A stretch of DNA of 64,000 bases from Phycisphaerales bacterium (GTDB taxonomy: Bacteria; Planctomycetota; Phycisphaerae; Phycisphaerales; UBA1924): contig JADLFW010000040.1 of the NCBI GenBank assembly GCA_020849615.1, forward strand, positions 1 through 64,000, written 5' to 3'. The position numbers and the translations under genes are program-made. How positions within the stretch are numbered: position 1 is the first letter of the stretch; each line of letters starts with the position of its first letter. This document shows, one piece after another, positions 1 to 7,989 of this stretch. The notes beneath the pieces were generated by a model that worked only from the letters and a program-made list of their open reading frames with translations, had not been told where the DNA came from and did no database searches.

Positions 1-2
1 CC

Positions 3-668
3 TTCCTGCTGGGCCTCATCACCGGGGGCGCCGTGATCTACTGGTTCACCGGCGCCTCGATGCAGGCCGTGACCACGGGCGCCTACCGCGCCGTGGAGTT
101 CATCAAGGCGAACATCAAGCTCGAGGGTGCGACAAAGGCGTCGGTCGAGGACAGCAAGAAGGTGGTGGAAATCTGCACGCTCTACGCACAGAAGGGGATG
201 TTCAACATCTTCCTCGGGGTGTTCTTCTCGACCCTCGCCTTCGCGTTCGTCGAGCCCTTCTTCTTCATCGGCTACCTCATTTCGATCGCGCTGTTCGGCC
301 TGTTCCAGGCCATCTTCATGGCCAACGCGGGTGGCGCGTGGGACAACGCCAAGAAGATCGTCGAGACCGACCCTTCCTTCAAGAAGCGCGGGCTCGGCAA
401 GGGCAGCGACCTCCACGCCGCCACCGTCGTCGGCGACACCGTCGGCGATCCCTTCAAGGACACCAGCTCGGTCGCCATGAACCCCGTCATCAAGTTCTCC
501 ACCCTCTTCGGTCTCCTGGCCGTCGAGCTCGCCATCAGCGTGGCCGCCGAGAAGGGCACCGGGGTCACCCACACCCTCTCCGCCATCTTCCTCGCCATCT
601 CGATGTTCTTCGTCTGGCGTTCCTTCTACGGCATGCAGATCAGCCGGCGCGCCGCGTCGGCCCACTGA
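3..668 (+). CDS. hppA: Membrane-bound pyrophosphatase, C-terminal part (5' truncated by window)
   Basis: C-terminal part of a membrane-integral pyrophosphatase, which couples hydrolysis of PPi to pumping of H+ or Na+ across the membrane. The frame is open from the window edge, so the start lies upstream. Visible family signatures are the FTGASMQAV helix, the GGAWDNAKK motif and the GDTVGDPFKDT motif, which supply acidic residues that hold Mg-PPi, followed by two or three hydrophobic segments. The positions that separate K+-dependent from K+-independent and Na+ from H+ pumps lie upstream and cannot be read. The gene ends in a strong terminator, so it is the last gene of its transcript. The family call is secure; the ion is unknown. 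Confidence 0.93.
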   Translation, partial: FLLGLITGGAVIYWFTGASMQAVTTGAYRAVEFIKANIKLEGATKASVEDSKKVVEICTLYAQKGMFNIFLGVFFSTLAFAFVEPFFFIGYLISIALFGLFQAIFMANAGGAWDNAKKIVETDPSFKKRGLGKGSDLHAATVVGDTVGDPFKDTSSVAMNPVIKFSTLFGLLAVELAISVAAEKGTGVTHTLSAIFLAISMFFVWRSFYGMQISRRAASAH

Positions 669-703
669 GCCCGGCGGAGCGGCCAAGCAGCACAGCACCA
701 CCA

Positions 704-734
704 GGCCCCGGGCGGACCGCCCGGGGCCTTTTTT
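704..734 (+). terminator. Rho-independent terminator after hppA
   Basis: A perfect 10-bp stem (GGCCCCGGGC at 704-713 with its complement at 719-728), a 5-nt loop and a run of six T directly after the stem. It lies 36 bp past the hppA stop and before a convergent gene. Confidence 0.9.
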
Positions 735-759
735 CATTCGGTCGTCGCTCGTTCTTCGC

Positions 760-1122
760 TCAAGCCCCGGGGCTGTAGATCACGACTCCCACATCCTCGA
801 CGGTCACCAGGCCGCCCGTCACCATCTTCGCCAGGTGCGGCCTCAACTCCGCGATCTTCGCCGGAGTGTCCACGATCTCGACCACCATCGGCAGGTCCTC
901 CGACAGCCGCAGGATCTTGGAGGTGTGGATCCGCGAGTGCGCCCCGAACCCCATCGGCCCGCGCAGCACCGTCGCCCCCGCCAGGTGCAGCTCCCGCGCC
1001 CTCACCACGATCGCCTCGTACAGCGGCCGACCCTCCCACCGGTCCGACTCGCCGATGTAGATCCGCAGCCGCTGCGCGGGCTGCGGCGGTTCGCTCACCG
1101 CGTGCCGCAGTGATTCGCTCAT
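760..1122 (-). CDS. DUF190 family protein (PII-like fold)
   Basis: A 120-residue protein of the DUF190/UPF0166 family, which has a GlnB/PII-like ferredoxin fold and is thought to be regulatory. The family look is clear in RIYIGESDRWEGRPLYEAIV near the N-terminus, the central VLRGPMGFG turn and the final 'EDVGVVIY' strand. The chosen ATG at 1120-1122 overlaps the crcB stop in an ATGA junction, so translation of the two genes is probably coupled. The pairing with a fluoride channel suggests a role in fluoride handling or in sensing linked to the channel. The ligand is unknown. Confidence 0.85.
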   Translation of the reverse strand: MSESLRHAVSEPPQPAQRLRIYIGESDRWEGRPLYEAIVVRARELHLAGATVLRGPMGFGAHSRIHTSKILRLSEDLPMVVEIVDTPAKIAELRPHLAKMVTGGLVTVEDVGVVIYSPGA

Positions 1123-1517
1123 GATGGCATCCCCCTTCCGGGCAGCAGCCCGGCTAGCGCCGCCCCTCCCCATACCGCCGCCAGCCCCAGCCCGTTGCTC
1201 AGCACCACGTTCAGGCCGGCCCGGGCCCACTCCCCCTCGCGCAGCAGGTTGATCGTCTCATTGCCGAAGCTCGAGAACGTCGTGTACCCGCCCAGCACCC
1301 CGATGAGGATCGCCAGCCGCCACTCCTCGCGGATCAGCGCCGGGCCGTCAAAGAGCGCCGCCAGGAACCCGATCGCCAGGCACCCGCTGATGTTCACCAC
1401 CAGCGTCCCCAGCGGGAAGCCGGGCCCGGCCCACCCCTGCACCCAGCCGCCCAGCAGGTACCGCCCCGCGCCGCCCGCGCCGGCGCCGAGAAAGATCATC
1501 AGCAGCTTCAGACCCAT
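1119..1517 (-). CDS. crcB: Fluoride exporter CrcB/Fluc
   Basis: A 132-residue, four-helix membrane protein of the CrcB/Fluc fluoride-channel family, working as a dual-topology dimer that lets F- leave the cell. Diagnostic elements are GAGGAGRYLLG in helix 1, the GTLVVNISGCLAIGF helix, and GVLGGYTTFSSF, whose Thr/Phe/Ser residues line the ion path. The start was set at the ATG before GLKLLMIF because the longer frame adds an Arg-rich, non-membrane extension. I looked upstream for a fluoride riboswitch and did not recognise one. It forms an operon with the DUF190 gene. Confidence 0.92.
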   Translation of the reverse strand: MGLKLLMIFLGAGAGGAGRYLLGGWVQGWAGPGFPLGTLVVNISGCLAIGFLAALFDGPALIREEWRLAILIGVLGGYTTFSSFGNETINLLREGEWARAGLNVVLSNGLGLAAVWGGAALAGLLPGRGMPS

Positions 1518-1555
1518 GCACGATCTTTGGCGTGCCGCGCGGGCCGCGCACAACA

Positions 1556-1580
1556 AGCGGCCGGCACGGGCCCGGCCGCT
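1556..1580 (-). terminator. GC-rich hairpin between the PEP-CTERM gene and crcB
   Basis: A 9-bp perfect stem with a 7-nt loop lies just after the PEP-CTERM gene on the minus strand. It is followed by TTGTTGTG rather than a clean T run, so it may be only a weak terminator. Confidence 0.35.
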
Positions 1581-1609
1581 CGAGAAAGAGGCCCCGGATC
1601 ACCCCCCGG

Positions 1610-2620
1610 TCATTCGCGGCTTTTCCTCGCCAGCAGCGGCACGCCCGCCAGCGCCAGCAGCAGCACCGCGCCCGGCGCGGGGATCTCCTCGAAGGCCTGG
1701 CCCTCGTTGCTGAGATCGAAGGTCATGTCGTAGCCCGCCGCGCTGGTGGAGCCCAGGTCGAAGTCGAGGTCAAAGGCGCCCTCGGCATCACCGAGGTTCA
1801 GGCGGATGCCGGTCGATGGCGAGCCCACCGCGGGCAGCAGCCCATCCCAGATCCCGTCATCGATCACCGAGGTGATGATCCCGCCGGCGAAGGTCATGCG
1901 CATCATTCCGCGCGGCGAGAGCAGAAACGGACTGTCCATCGTGATGTAGAACTCCCCGTCGGGGGCGTCGAGCTGCAGGAGCCCGTCCTCCCACAGCGAT
2001 GTGCCCGGGCCGTCGATCGTGATCATCGAATCCCACAGGGTGGTCTCTTCCAGCAGTCCCGTATCAAGGTCCAGCGCGGAGACCAAGATGGGGTCGTGGC
2101 TCTGCCTGCTCCGGGTGTCCCCGCTCACGATGCCGGCCAGGCGCCAGCCCGGTTTCCAGCGGACCTGGCCCTTGGCGTTGACCGTGCCGGTCTGCACGGC
2201 CAAACCCGATGTCGACTTCGCATACGCCCGCTGCACCGGTGGGAGCGGCGGCTTCACGTCGGCGTTCCCCCACACAGCCACATGGCCTGTGGGATGGCCC
2301 ATCGCGTCGAGCCCCAGCGAGAACTGGGTGTTTGCCTGGGCGTCGGGGGTGCACACCAGTTTCCTGGTCGTGATCGTCTGGCCCCCGGCCCCTGCCGGCA
2401 GCAGCACGATGTCCGACAACGTCTGTTCATCCGTGCATGTGGGCGGCGCGTGGAACTCATCGGCGTGCGCGTAGTAGTTCCACGATCCGCGGTACGTCTG
2501 CCCGGGCCTGACCGTGATCCCCTTCAGCGTGAAGTCGTGAAACTCGAAGTACTCTCCGGCCCGCGCGGTTCCCGCGCACGCGAACAGCACAGCGCATGCG
2601 GTGATGCAGCATGTCTTCAT
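1610..2620 (-). CDS. Secreted PEP-CTERM sorting-domain protein, unknown function
   Basis: A 336-residue exported protein. It has a short Sec signal peptide (about residues 1-21, cut after ARA) and a C-terminal sorting signal: EIPAPGA, a hydrophobic helix, then a basic tail ARKSRE. That is the planctomycete form of the PEP-CTERM tag, which is processed and anchored at the cell surface by an exosortase system. The mature part is beta-rich, with no catalytic motif I recognise. A 90-bp gap containing a hairpin separates it from crcB, so it is probably transcribed alone. The tag is certain; the function is not known. Confidence 0.8.
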   Translation of the reverse strand: MKTCCITACAVLFACAGTARAGEYFEFHDFTLKGITVRPGQTYRGSWNYYAHADEFHAPPTCTDEQTLSDIVLLPAGAGGQTITTRKLVCTPDAQANTQFSLGLDAMGHPTGHVAVWGNADVKPPLPPVQRAYAKSTSGLAVQTGTVNAKGQVRWKPGWRLAGIVSGDTRSRQSHDPILVSALDLDTGLLEETTLWDSMITIDGPGTSLWEDGLLQLDAPDGEFYITMDSPFLLSPRGMMRMTFAGGIITSVIDDGIWDGLLPAVGSPSTGIRLNLGDAEGAFDLDFDLGSTSAAGYDMTFDLSNEGQAFEEIPAPGAVLLLALAGVPLLARKSRE

Positions 2621-2811
2621 CGGGCACCTCCCCAGGATGTGGCGGCGAGCCTCCGGGGACGCGGCCCGGGGCTCGTCCGAACCCGCACGCTACCCCTCCG
2701 CCGCGACAGTTCCAATGAGCAATCCGCCCCGTCCGGCGACAACGGGTTGCGATGCTCCGTGCTCTCCCTTTGCTCCCCCCCAAGCGGGCGCCGTCCTTAT
2801 ACTCACCCACC

Positions 2812-3567
2812 TTGGTCCGCGCCAACAAGAAACTCAAGCTCGATGTGCAGGCCCAGCCCGACGACACCACGTGCGGGCCGACGTGCCTCCACGCCGTGTA
2901 CCGCTTCTACGGCGACCCCATCCCCCTCGAACAGGTCATCGATGAGTGCGAGCCGCTCGAGACGGGCGGCACCCTCGCCGTCTGCCTCGCCTGCCACGCC
3001 CTCCGCCGGGGCTTCGATGCCAAGATCTACACCTACACCCTGGAGGTCTTCGATCCCACCTGGTTCGGCGAGGATGGGCGGGTCCGCAAGGACATCGACC
3101 TCCCCGCCAAGCTCGCGGCCCGGCTGGATGCCAAGCGCGAATCCCGCCAGGAGGTCCGCCTCCGGGCCGACATCCGCAACTTCCTCGACTTCCTCGAGCT
3201 TGGCGGCCGCGTCGCCTTCGAGGACCTCACCCCCGCCCTCATCCGCCACCAGCTGAGCAAGGGGCGCCCCCTGCTGACGGGCCTGAGCGCCACGTTCCTC
3301 TACCGCTCCATGCGGCAGTGGGGGCCCAAGGATGTCGACGATGACATCCACGGCGACCCGGCGGGCCATTTCGTCGTCCTGTGCGGCTACTACCCCCGCC
3401 GCCGCGAGGTCCTGGTCGCCGACCCCCTCGAGGACAACCCCCCCTTCCTGAGCCGCAAATACACGGTGGGAATCGATCGCCTGGTCGGGGCGATCCTGCT
3501 GGGGGTGCTTACCTACGATGCGAACCTCCTGGTGATCGAGCCCAGGGAGAAACGGGCGAAGAAGTAG
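2812..3567 (+). CDS. Papain/C39-like cysteine peptidase of an RLAN/ATP-grasp cluster
   Basis: A C39/papain-like peptidase. The catalytic Cys is in DDTTCGPTCLHAVY near the N-terminus, the His in GDPAGHFVVLCGYY, and the Asp probably in VADPLEDNP. Known RLAN clusters usually contain this peptidase fused to a GNAT acetyltransferase; here the GNAT half is absent and the peptidase stands alone. It is the first gene of an operon with a RimK-like ligase, a GCS2-type ligase and an MFS transporter. Its likely job is to cut a peptide or isopeptide made by those ligases. Start uncertain: an in-frame ATG lies at 2752, but a TATACT box at 2798-2803 favours the TTG at 2812, possibly leaderless. Confidence 0.82.
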   Translation: MVRANKKLKLDVQAQPDDTTCGPTCLHAVYRFYGDPIPLEQVIDECEPLETGGTLAVCLACHALRRGFDAKIYTYTLEVFDPTWFGEDGRVRKDIDLPAKLAARLDAKRESRQEVRLRADIRNFLDFLELGGRVAFEDLTPALIRHQLSKGRPLLTGLSATFLYRSMRQWGPKDVDDDIHGDPAGHFVVLCGYYPRRREVLVADPLEDNPPFLSRKYTVGIDRLVGAILLGVLTYDANLLVIEPREKRAKK

Positions 3568-3628
3568 CCCGGGGCCGGGCACCGCGGGATCAGCGAGCCG
3601 CCGGCGGCACCAACCGCGGCGGACCCAG

Positions 3629-5113
3629 ATGTCCATCGTCATCGTGCTGGACAATCCAAAGGACTGGCCGCTGCGCATCGAAGGGGCCGAGGTCGTCTCC
3701 GCCAAGAGCTACCTCATCGAGCCCCGCTTCAGCGAGCGCCGCCAGGCCAAGGTCTTCAACCTCTGCCGCTCCTACCGCTACCAGAGCATGGGCTACTACG
3801 TCTCCCTGCTCGCCGCCGCCCGCGGCCACAAGCCCCTCCCCGCCATCTCCACCATCCAGGACCTCAAGCTCTCCGAGATGATCCGCATCGCGGATGACCA
3901 CCTCGAGGAGCTCATCGAGTCCAGCCTGGCGGGCCTGCGCTCCGGCACGTTCGTCCTCAGCATCTACTTCGGCCGCAACCTCGCCCGCAAGTACGACAAG
4001 CTCGCCCTGGCCCTCTTCAACCAGTTCCCCGCCCCCTTCCTCCGGGCCGAGTTCCGCCACGAGGGCGGCAAGTCCGAATCCGACAAGGCCGACGACGCCA
4101 AGTGGGAACTCACCAGCCTCCGACCCATCGCCGTCGCCGACATCCCCGAGGAGCACCACCCCTTCGTCCTCGAGATGATGAAGGAGTACTTCGACCGCCC
4201 CCGCCGCGTCTCCCGCCCGGCCGAGCCGCGCTACGACCTCGCCATTCTCTGCAGCGCCGATGACCCCAACCCCCCTTCCAACGAGAAGGCCATCAAGCGG
4301 TTCATCCGCGCCGCCGAATCCATGGGGATCGACGCCGACATCATCACCAAGGACGACTACGGCCGCCTCGCCGAGTTCGACGCCCTCTTCGTCCGCACCA
4401 CCACCGCCGTCAACCACTACACGTTCCGCTTCTCCCGCCGCGCCGCCGCCGAGGGCCTCGTCGTCATGGACGACCCCGAGTCCATCATCAAGTGCGCCAA
4501 CAAGGTCTACCTCGCCGAGCTCCTGCAGCGCCACCGCATCCCGGGCCCGCGCACCGTCATCATCCACCGCGGCAACGCCGCCGCCGCCATCGACATCCTC
4601 GGCCTGCCCTGCGTCCTCAAGCAGCCCGACTCCAGCTTCTCGCTCGGCGTCGTCAAGGCCTCCGACCGCGCCGAGTTCGAACTCCAGACCGAGCGCCTCT
4701 TCGAGCTCTCCGACCTGCTCATCGCCCAGGAATGGCTCCCTACCGCCTTCGACTGGCGCGTCGGCGTCATCGACCGCGAGCCCATCTTCGTCTGCAAGTA
4801 CCACATGGCCAAGGACCACTGGCAGATCATCGACCGCGGCGACAAGGGCGAGACCACCTACGGCCGCTTCGAGAACTACCCCATCGAGGCCGCCCCCTCC
4901 GACGTCGTCAAGACCGCCGTCCGGGCCGCCAACCTCATCGGCGAGGGCCTCTACGGCGTTGACATCAAGGATGTCGGCGACCGCCCCCTCGTCATGGAGA
5001 TCAACGACAACCCCAACATCGACTCCGGCGTCGAGGATGAGGTCCTCCAGGATGAACTCTACCTCAAGATCATGCGCGTCTTCCTGAAACGCCTCGAATC
5101 ACGCGGCCGCTAG
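3629..5113 (+). CDS. RLAN domain-RimK-like ATP-grasp ligase
   Basis: A 494-residue protein in two parts. Residues about 1-190 match the RLAN domain (RimK-like ATP-grasp N-terminal domain), and residues about 205-490 form a RimK-type ATP-grasp ligase, which uses ATP to join a carboxylate to an amine. Visible ATP-grasp features are the NKVYLAELLQ helix near residue 291, the nucleotide-binding Lys in PCVLKQPDSSFSLGVVK, LIAQEWLPTAFDWRVGV, and the Mg2+-binding EINDNPN near residue 457. It follows the peptidase by 61 bp and precedes the GCS2 ligase by 15 bp. The known neighbourhood of RLAN genes (papain-like peptidase, GCS2) is reproduced here. The product is probably a modified peptide or amino-acid conjugate; the substrate is unknown. 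Confidence 0.9.
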   Translation: MSIVIVLDNPKDWPLRIEGAEVVSAKSYLIEPRFSERRQAKVFNLCRSYRYQSMGYYVSLLAAARGHKPLPAISTIQDLKLSEMIRIADDHLEELIESSLAGLRSGTFVLSIYFGRNLARKYDKLALALFNQFPAPFLRAEFRHEGGKSESDKADDAKWELTSLRPIAVADIPEEHHPFVLEMMKEYFDRPRRVSRPAEPRYDLAILCSADDPNPPSNEKAIKRFIRAAESMGIDADIITKDDYGRLAEFDALFVRTTTAVNHYTFRFSRRAAAEGLVVMDDPESIIKCANKVYLAELLQRHRIPGPRTVIIHRGNAAAAIDILGLPCVLKQPDSSFSLGVVKASDRAEFELQTERLFELSDLLIAQEWLPTAFDWRVGVIDREPIFVCKYHMAKDHWQIIDRGDKGETTYGRFENYPIEAAPSDVVKTAVRAANLIGEGLYGVDIKDVGDRPLVMEINDNPNIDSGVEDEVLQDELYLKIMRVFLKRLESRGR

Positions 5114-5128
5114 CGAGGAGTCCTTTCC

Positions 5129-6454
5129 GTGGGGTTGCACCTGTTCCAGGCCTTCGGCGTCGAGCTGGAGTACATGATCGTCGACCGGGCCTCGCTCGAC
5201 GTCCGCCCCGTCGCCGACAAGGCCCTCAAGTACGCCGCCACCCTCCCCGGCGCCGCCGTCCTCGAGGAAGCCGGCGCCTGGCCCTCCGAGGTCCGCCTCG
5301 GCCCCGTCGCCCTCTCCAACGAGCTCGCCGCCCACGTCCTGGAGTTCAAGGTCGCCGAGCCCGTTTCCGCCCTGCCGGGCCTCGAAGCCCACTTCCAGGA
5401 AGCCGTCCGCACCGCCCACCGCCTTCTCGCCGGGCTCAACGCCTGCCTCCTCCCCTCCGGCATGCACCCGTGGATGGACCCCACCCGCGAGATGACGCTC
5501 TGGCCCCACGGCCACGGCGACTACTACGCCACCTTCAACCGCATCTTCGACTGCCGCGGCCACGGCTGGGCCAACCTCCAGGCCGTCCACCTCAACCTCC
5601 CCTTCCACGGCGATGAGGAGTTCGGCCGCCTCCACGCCGCGATCCGCGCCCTTCTCCCCATCCTGCCCGCCCTCACCGCCAGCTCCCCCATCATGGACGG
5701 CCGGGCCACCGGCCTCCTCGACAACCGCGTCGAGGTCTACCGCCACAACTGCCGCCGCGTCCCCTCCGTCACGGGCCGCGTCATCCCCGAGCCCGTCTAC
5801 ACCCACGATGCCTACCAGCGCGACATCCTCAACCGCATCTACGCCGACATGCAGCCCCTCGACCCCGAGGGCCTGCTCGCCGAGGAATGGATCAACGCCC
5901 GCGGCTGCATCGCCCGCTTCGAGCGCAGCGCCATCGAGATCCGCATCATGGATGTCCAGGAATGCCCCGCCGCCGATATCGCCATCTGCGGCGTCGCCTC
6001 CTCCGTCCTCCGCGCCCTGGCCCTCCGCTCCCCCGCCGACCTCCGCGCCCTGGCCTCCCTCGACACCGCCGCTCTCGAAGCCATCCTCCTCGCCGTCATC
6101 CGCGATGGCGACCGGGCCGTCATCCACGACCGCGACTACCTCCGCATCCTCGGCTGGCGCGGCGCCTCCTGCACCGCCGCCGACCTCTGGCGCGACCTCA
6201 TTAGCGCCTCCGCCCGCGGTGTGCCGGGCTGGGAATCCTGGCGCCCCTGGATCGAGGCCATCCTCTCCCAAGGCTGCCTCGCCCGCCGCATCACCCACGC
6301 CCTCAACGGCGACACCTCACGCTCCGCCCTCGCCGCCGTCTACACCCGCCTCCAGCACTGCCTCGAGCACGGCAGCGCCTTCAGCGTCCCCCGGGGAACC
6401 GCCACACCCACGGCAGGGACCATCCCCGCCGCAGGAGGGACCATCAAGGGGTGA
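5129..6454 (+). CDS. Glutamate-cysteine ligase family 2 (GCS2) carboxylate-amine ligase
   Basis: A 441-residue member of the GCS2 amidoligase family (glutamine-synthetase-like fold), which makes amide bonds with ATP. FGVELEYMIVD at the start carries the metal-binding Glu pair, LEFKVAEP and the His/Asn-rich NLQAVHLNLPF strand follow, and AIEIRIMDVQECP is the late substrate-binding strand. It starts at GTG 5129 with a GAGGAG Shine-Dalgarno 8 nt upstream. Its stop overlaps the MFS start (GTGA). The last 30 residues are Thr/Pro/Gly-rich and look disordered. In this operon it is probably a second amide-forming step rather than glutathione synthesis; no glutathione synthetase is nearby. Confidence 0.88.
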   Translation: MGLHLFQAFGVELEYMIVDRASLDVRPVADKALKYAATLPGAAVLEEAGAWPSEVRLGPVALSNELAAHVLEFKVAEPVSALPGLEAHFQEAVRTAHRLLAGLNACLLPSGMHPWMDPTREMTLWPHGHGDYYATFNRIFDCRGHGWANLQAVHLNLPFHGDEEFGRLHAAIRALLPILPALTASSPIMDGRATGLLDNRVEVYRHNCRRVPSVTGRVIPEPVYTHDAYQRDILNRIYADMQPLDPEGLLAEEWINARGCIARFERSAIEIRIMDVQECPAADIAICGVASSVLRALALRSPADLRALASLDTAALEAILLAVIRDGDRAVIHDRDYLRILGWRGASCTAADLWRDLISASARGVPGWESWRPWIEAILSQGCLARRITHALNGDTSRSALAAVYTRLQHCLEHGSAFSVPRGTATPTAGTIPAAGGTIKG

Positions 6455-7842
6455 ACGCCGTCGGGGGGCGATCCAGGTTTGAACGCGGCCGCCGCCTCCG
6501 CTGCGTCCTGCGCACGTCCATCCTCGACGGCGCCGTTTTCAGCATCATGGTCGGCCTGGGCGAAACCTACTTCCCCGCCCTCGTCGCCAAGCTGGGCCAC
6601 GGCCAGGTCGCCGTCGGCCTTGTCGCCACCGTGCCCATGGTCGCCGGAGCCCTCCTTCAACTCTTCACGCCGCCCCTCGTCCACCGGGCCGGCTCCAACC
6701 GCCGCTGGGTCACCCTCTCCACCAGCGCCCAATCCCTCAGCCTCCTTGTCATGGCGGCCGGTGTCTACCTCGGCCCGCCCCCGCTCTGGTTCATCTTCGC
6801 AGCCGCGACCCTCTACTGGGCCGCGGGCCTGGCCTCCGGCCCGGCGTGGACCGACTGGATGGGCCGCGAGATCCCCCCGCCGGTCCGCGGCCGCTACCAC
6901 GCCCGCCGCAGCCGCTGGTGCCAGGCCGGCGTCCTCATCGGTCTCCTCGCCGGAGGATTCACACTCGAACGCTTCGCCGGCGGCGTCATCGGCGATGGCC
7001 CGGGCGCCCGGCCCGAAGGCCTCCTCGCCTTCGCCGCACTCTTCCTCGCCGCCTCCCTGTGCCGCGCTGTCTCCACCGGGCTCCTGCTCACCCAGCCCGA
7101 GCACGCGCCGGGCCTGCGCGCGCAGACCTCCATCCTCAACCGCGCTGAACTCGCCCACCGCCTCCGCCACGGCCCGGAGGGCCGACTGCTGCTCTACCTC
7201 TTCAGCCTCCAGGCCGCCGCCAACATGGCCCAGCCCTTCTTCAACCCGTACATGCTCGCCCAGGCCCGGGTCGACTACGCCCGCTACACCATCCTCCTTT
7301 CCGCCGCCTTCGCCGCCAAGGTGGCGGTTTTTCCATTGCTGGGCCGGTTCGTTGCGGGCGCCGGCGCGGCCCGGCTCCTGGCGATCGCCGGCATCGGCCT
7401 CGTGCCCCTCCCGCTCATCTGGCTCTGGTCCGATGGCTTCTGGACCCTGCTCGCGGCCCAGCTCATCTCCGGCTGCGTCTGGGGCGCCTACGAGCTCGCC
7501 TCGTTCCTCATGTTCTACCGGGCCATCCGCGAGGATGAGCGCACCAGCGTTCTGTCCGTTTACACCTTCGGCAATGCATTCTCCATCGCCGGCGGCTCCA
7601 TCTTCGGAGGCTGGATCCTCGCCCTCCCCGCGACAAGTCCGGGGGCCGGCGCTTACACGCCCGTCTTCCTCGCCTCAACCCTCGCCCGCGCCGCCTCCCT
7701 CGCGCTTCTCTACCGCTTCATCTCCCGGCCGCACGGCGCTGATGATGAACGACGGGCCTGGCCCGCTATCGCGCTCGAGCCCGTCGCCGTCCGCCCGGCC
7801 GCCGGCTCCGTCGATCAGGCCGACCTCCATGTCCCGCGGTAA
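6451..7842 (+). CDS. MFS transporter, last gene of the ligase operon
   Basis: A 463-residue major facilitator protein with about 11-12 hydrophobic helices. The loop between the first and second halves holds WMGREIPPPVRGRYHARRSR, a version of the GR..(G)RR family loop. The GTG start overlaps the GCS2 stop by 4 nt, so it is translated with the ligases. It is a good candidate for exporting, or taking back, the peptide-like product. The substrate cannot be read from sequence. The last 35 residues are hydrophilic and of low complexity. Confidence 0.85.
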   Translation: MNAVGGRSRFERGRRLRCVLRTSILDGAVFSIMVGLGETYFPALVAKLGHGQVAVGLVATVPMVAGALLQLFTPPLVHRAGSNRRWVTLSTSAQSLSLLVMAAGVYLGPPPLWFIFAAATLYWAAGLASGPAWTDWMGREIPPPVRGRYHARRSRWCQAGVLIGLLAGGFTLERFAGGVIGDGPGARPEGLLAFAALFLAASLCRAVSTGLLLTQPEHAPGLRAQTSILNRAELAHRLRHGPEGRLLLYLFSLQAAANMAQPFFNPYMLAQARVDYARYTILLSAAFAAKVAVFPLLGRFVAGAGAARLLAIAGIGLVPLPLIWLWSDGFWTLLAAQLISGCVWGAYELASFLMFYRAIREDERTSVLSVYTFGNAFSIAGGSIFGGWILALPATSPGAGAYTPVFLASTLARAASLALLYRFISRPHGADDERRAWPAIALEPVAVRPAAGSVDQADLHVPR

Positions 7843-7938
7843 GGCCCGGTTCGACGCCTCGAGCTTGTCCCCATTCCTCCCGGGATTTGATGGGATAGAC
7901 TCGGATAGGTATCCTTTCGGGATCGGGGTGAAAGGGAT

Positions 7939-7957
7939 CGGTTCAAAGACTGAACCG
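7939..7957. promoter_or_regulatory. Inverted repeat upstream of the hybrid histidine kinase
   Basis: Perfect 7-bp arms (CGGTTCA and TGAACCG) flank a 5-nt spacer, 33 bp before the kinase start. It has the size and symmetry of a dimeric regulator site; the regulator is unknown. Confidence 0.35.
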
Positions 7958-7989
7958 GGGATGGGCTTCCGCCCGTCCGGAATCGCTGG

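Noticed and set aside
1518-1609. Possible fluoride riboswitch upstream of crcB
   Set aside because: I could not find the conserved motif pattern; only a simple GC hairpin is present.
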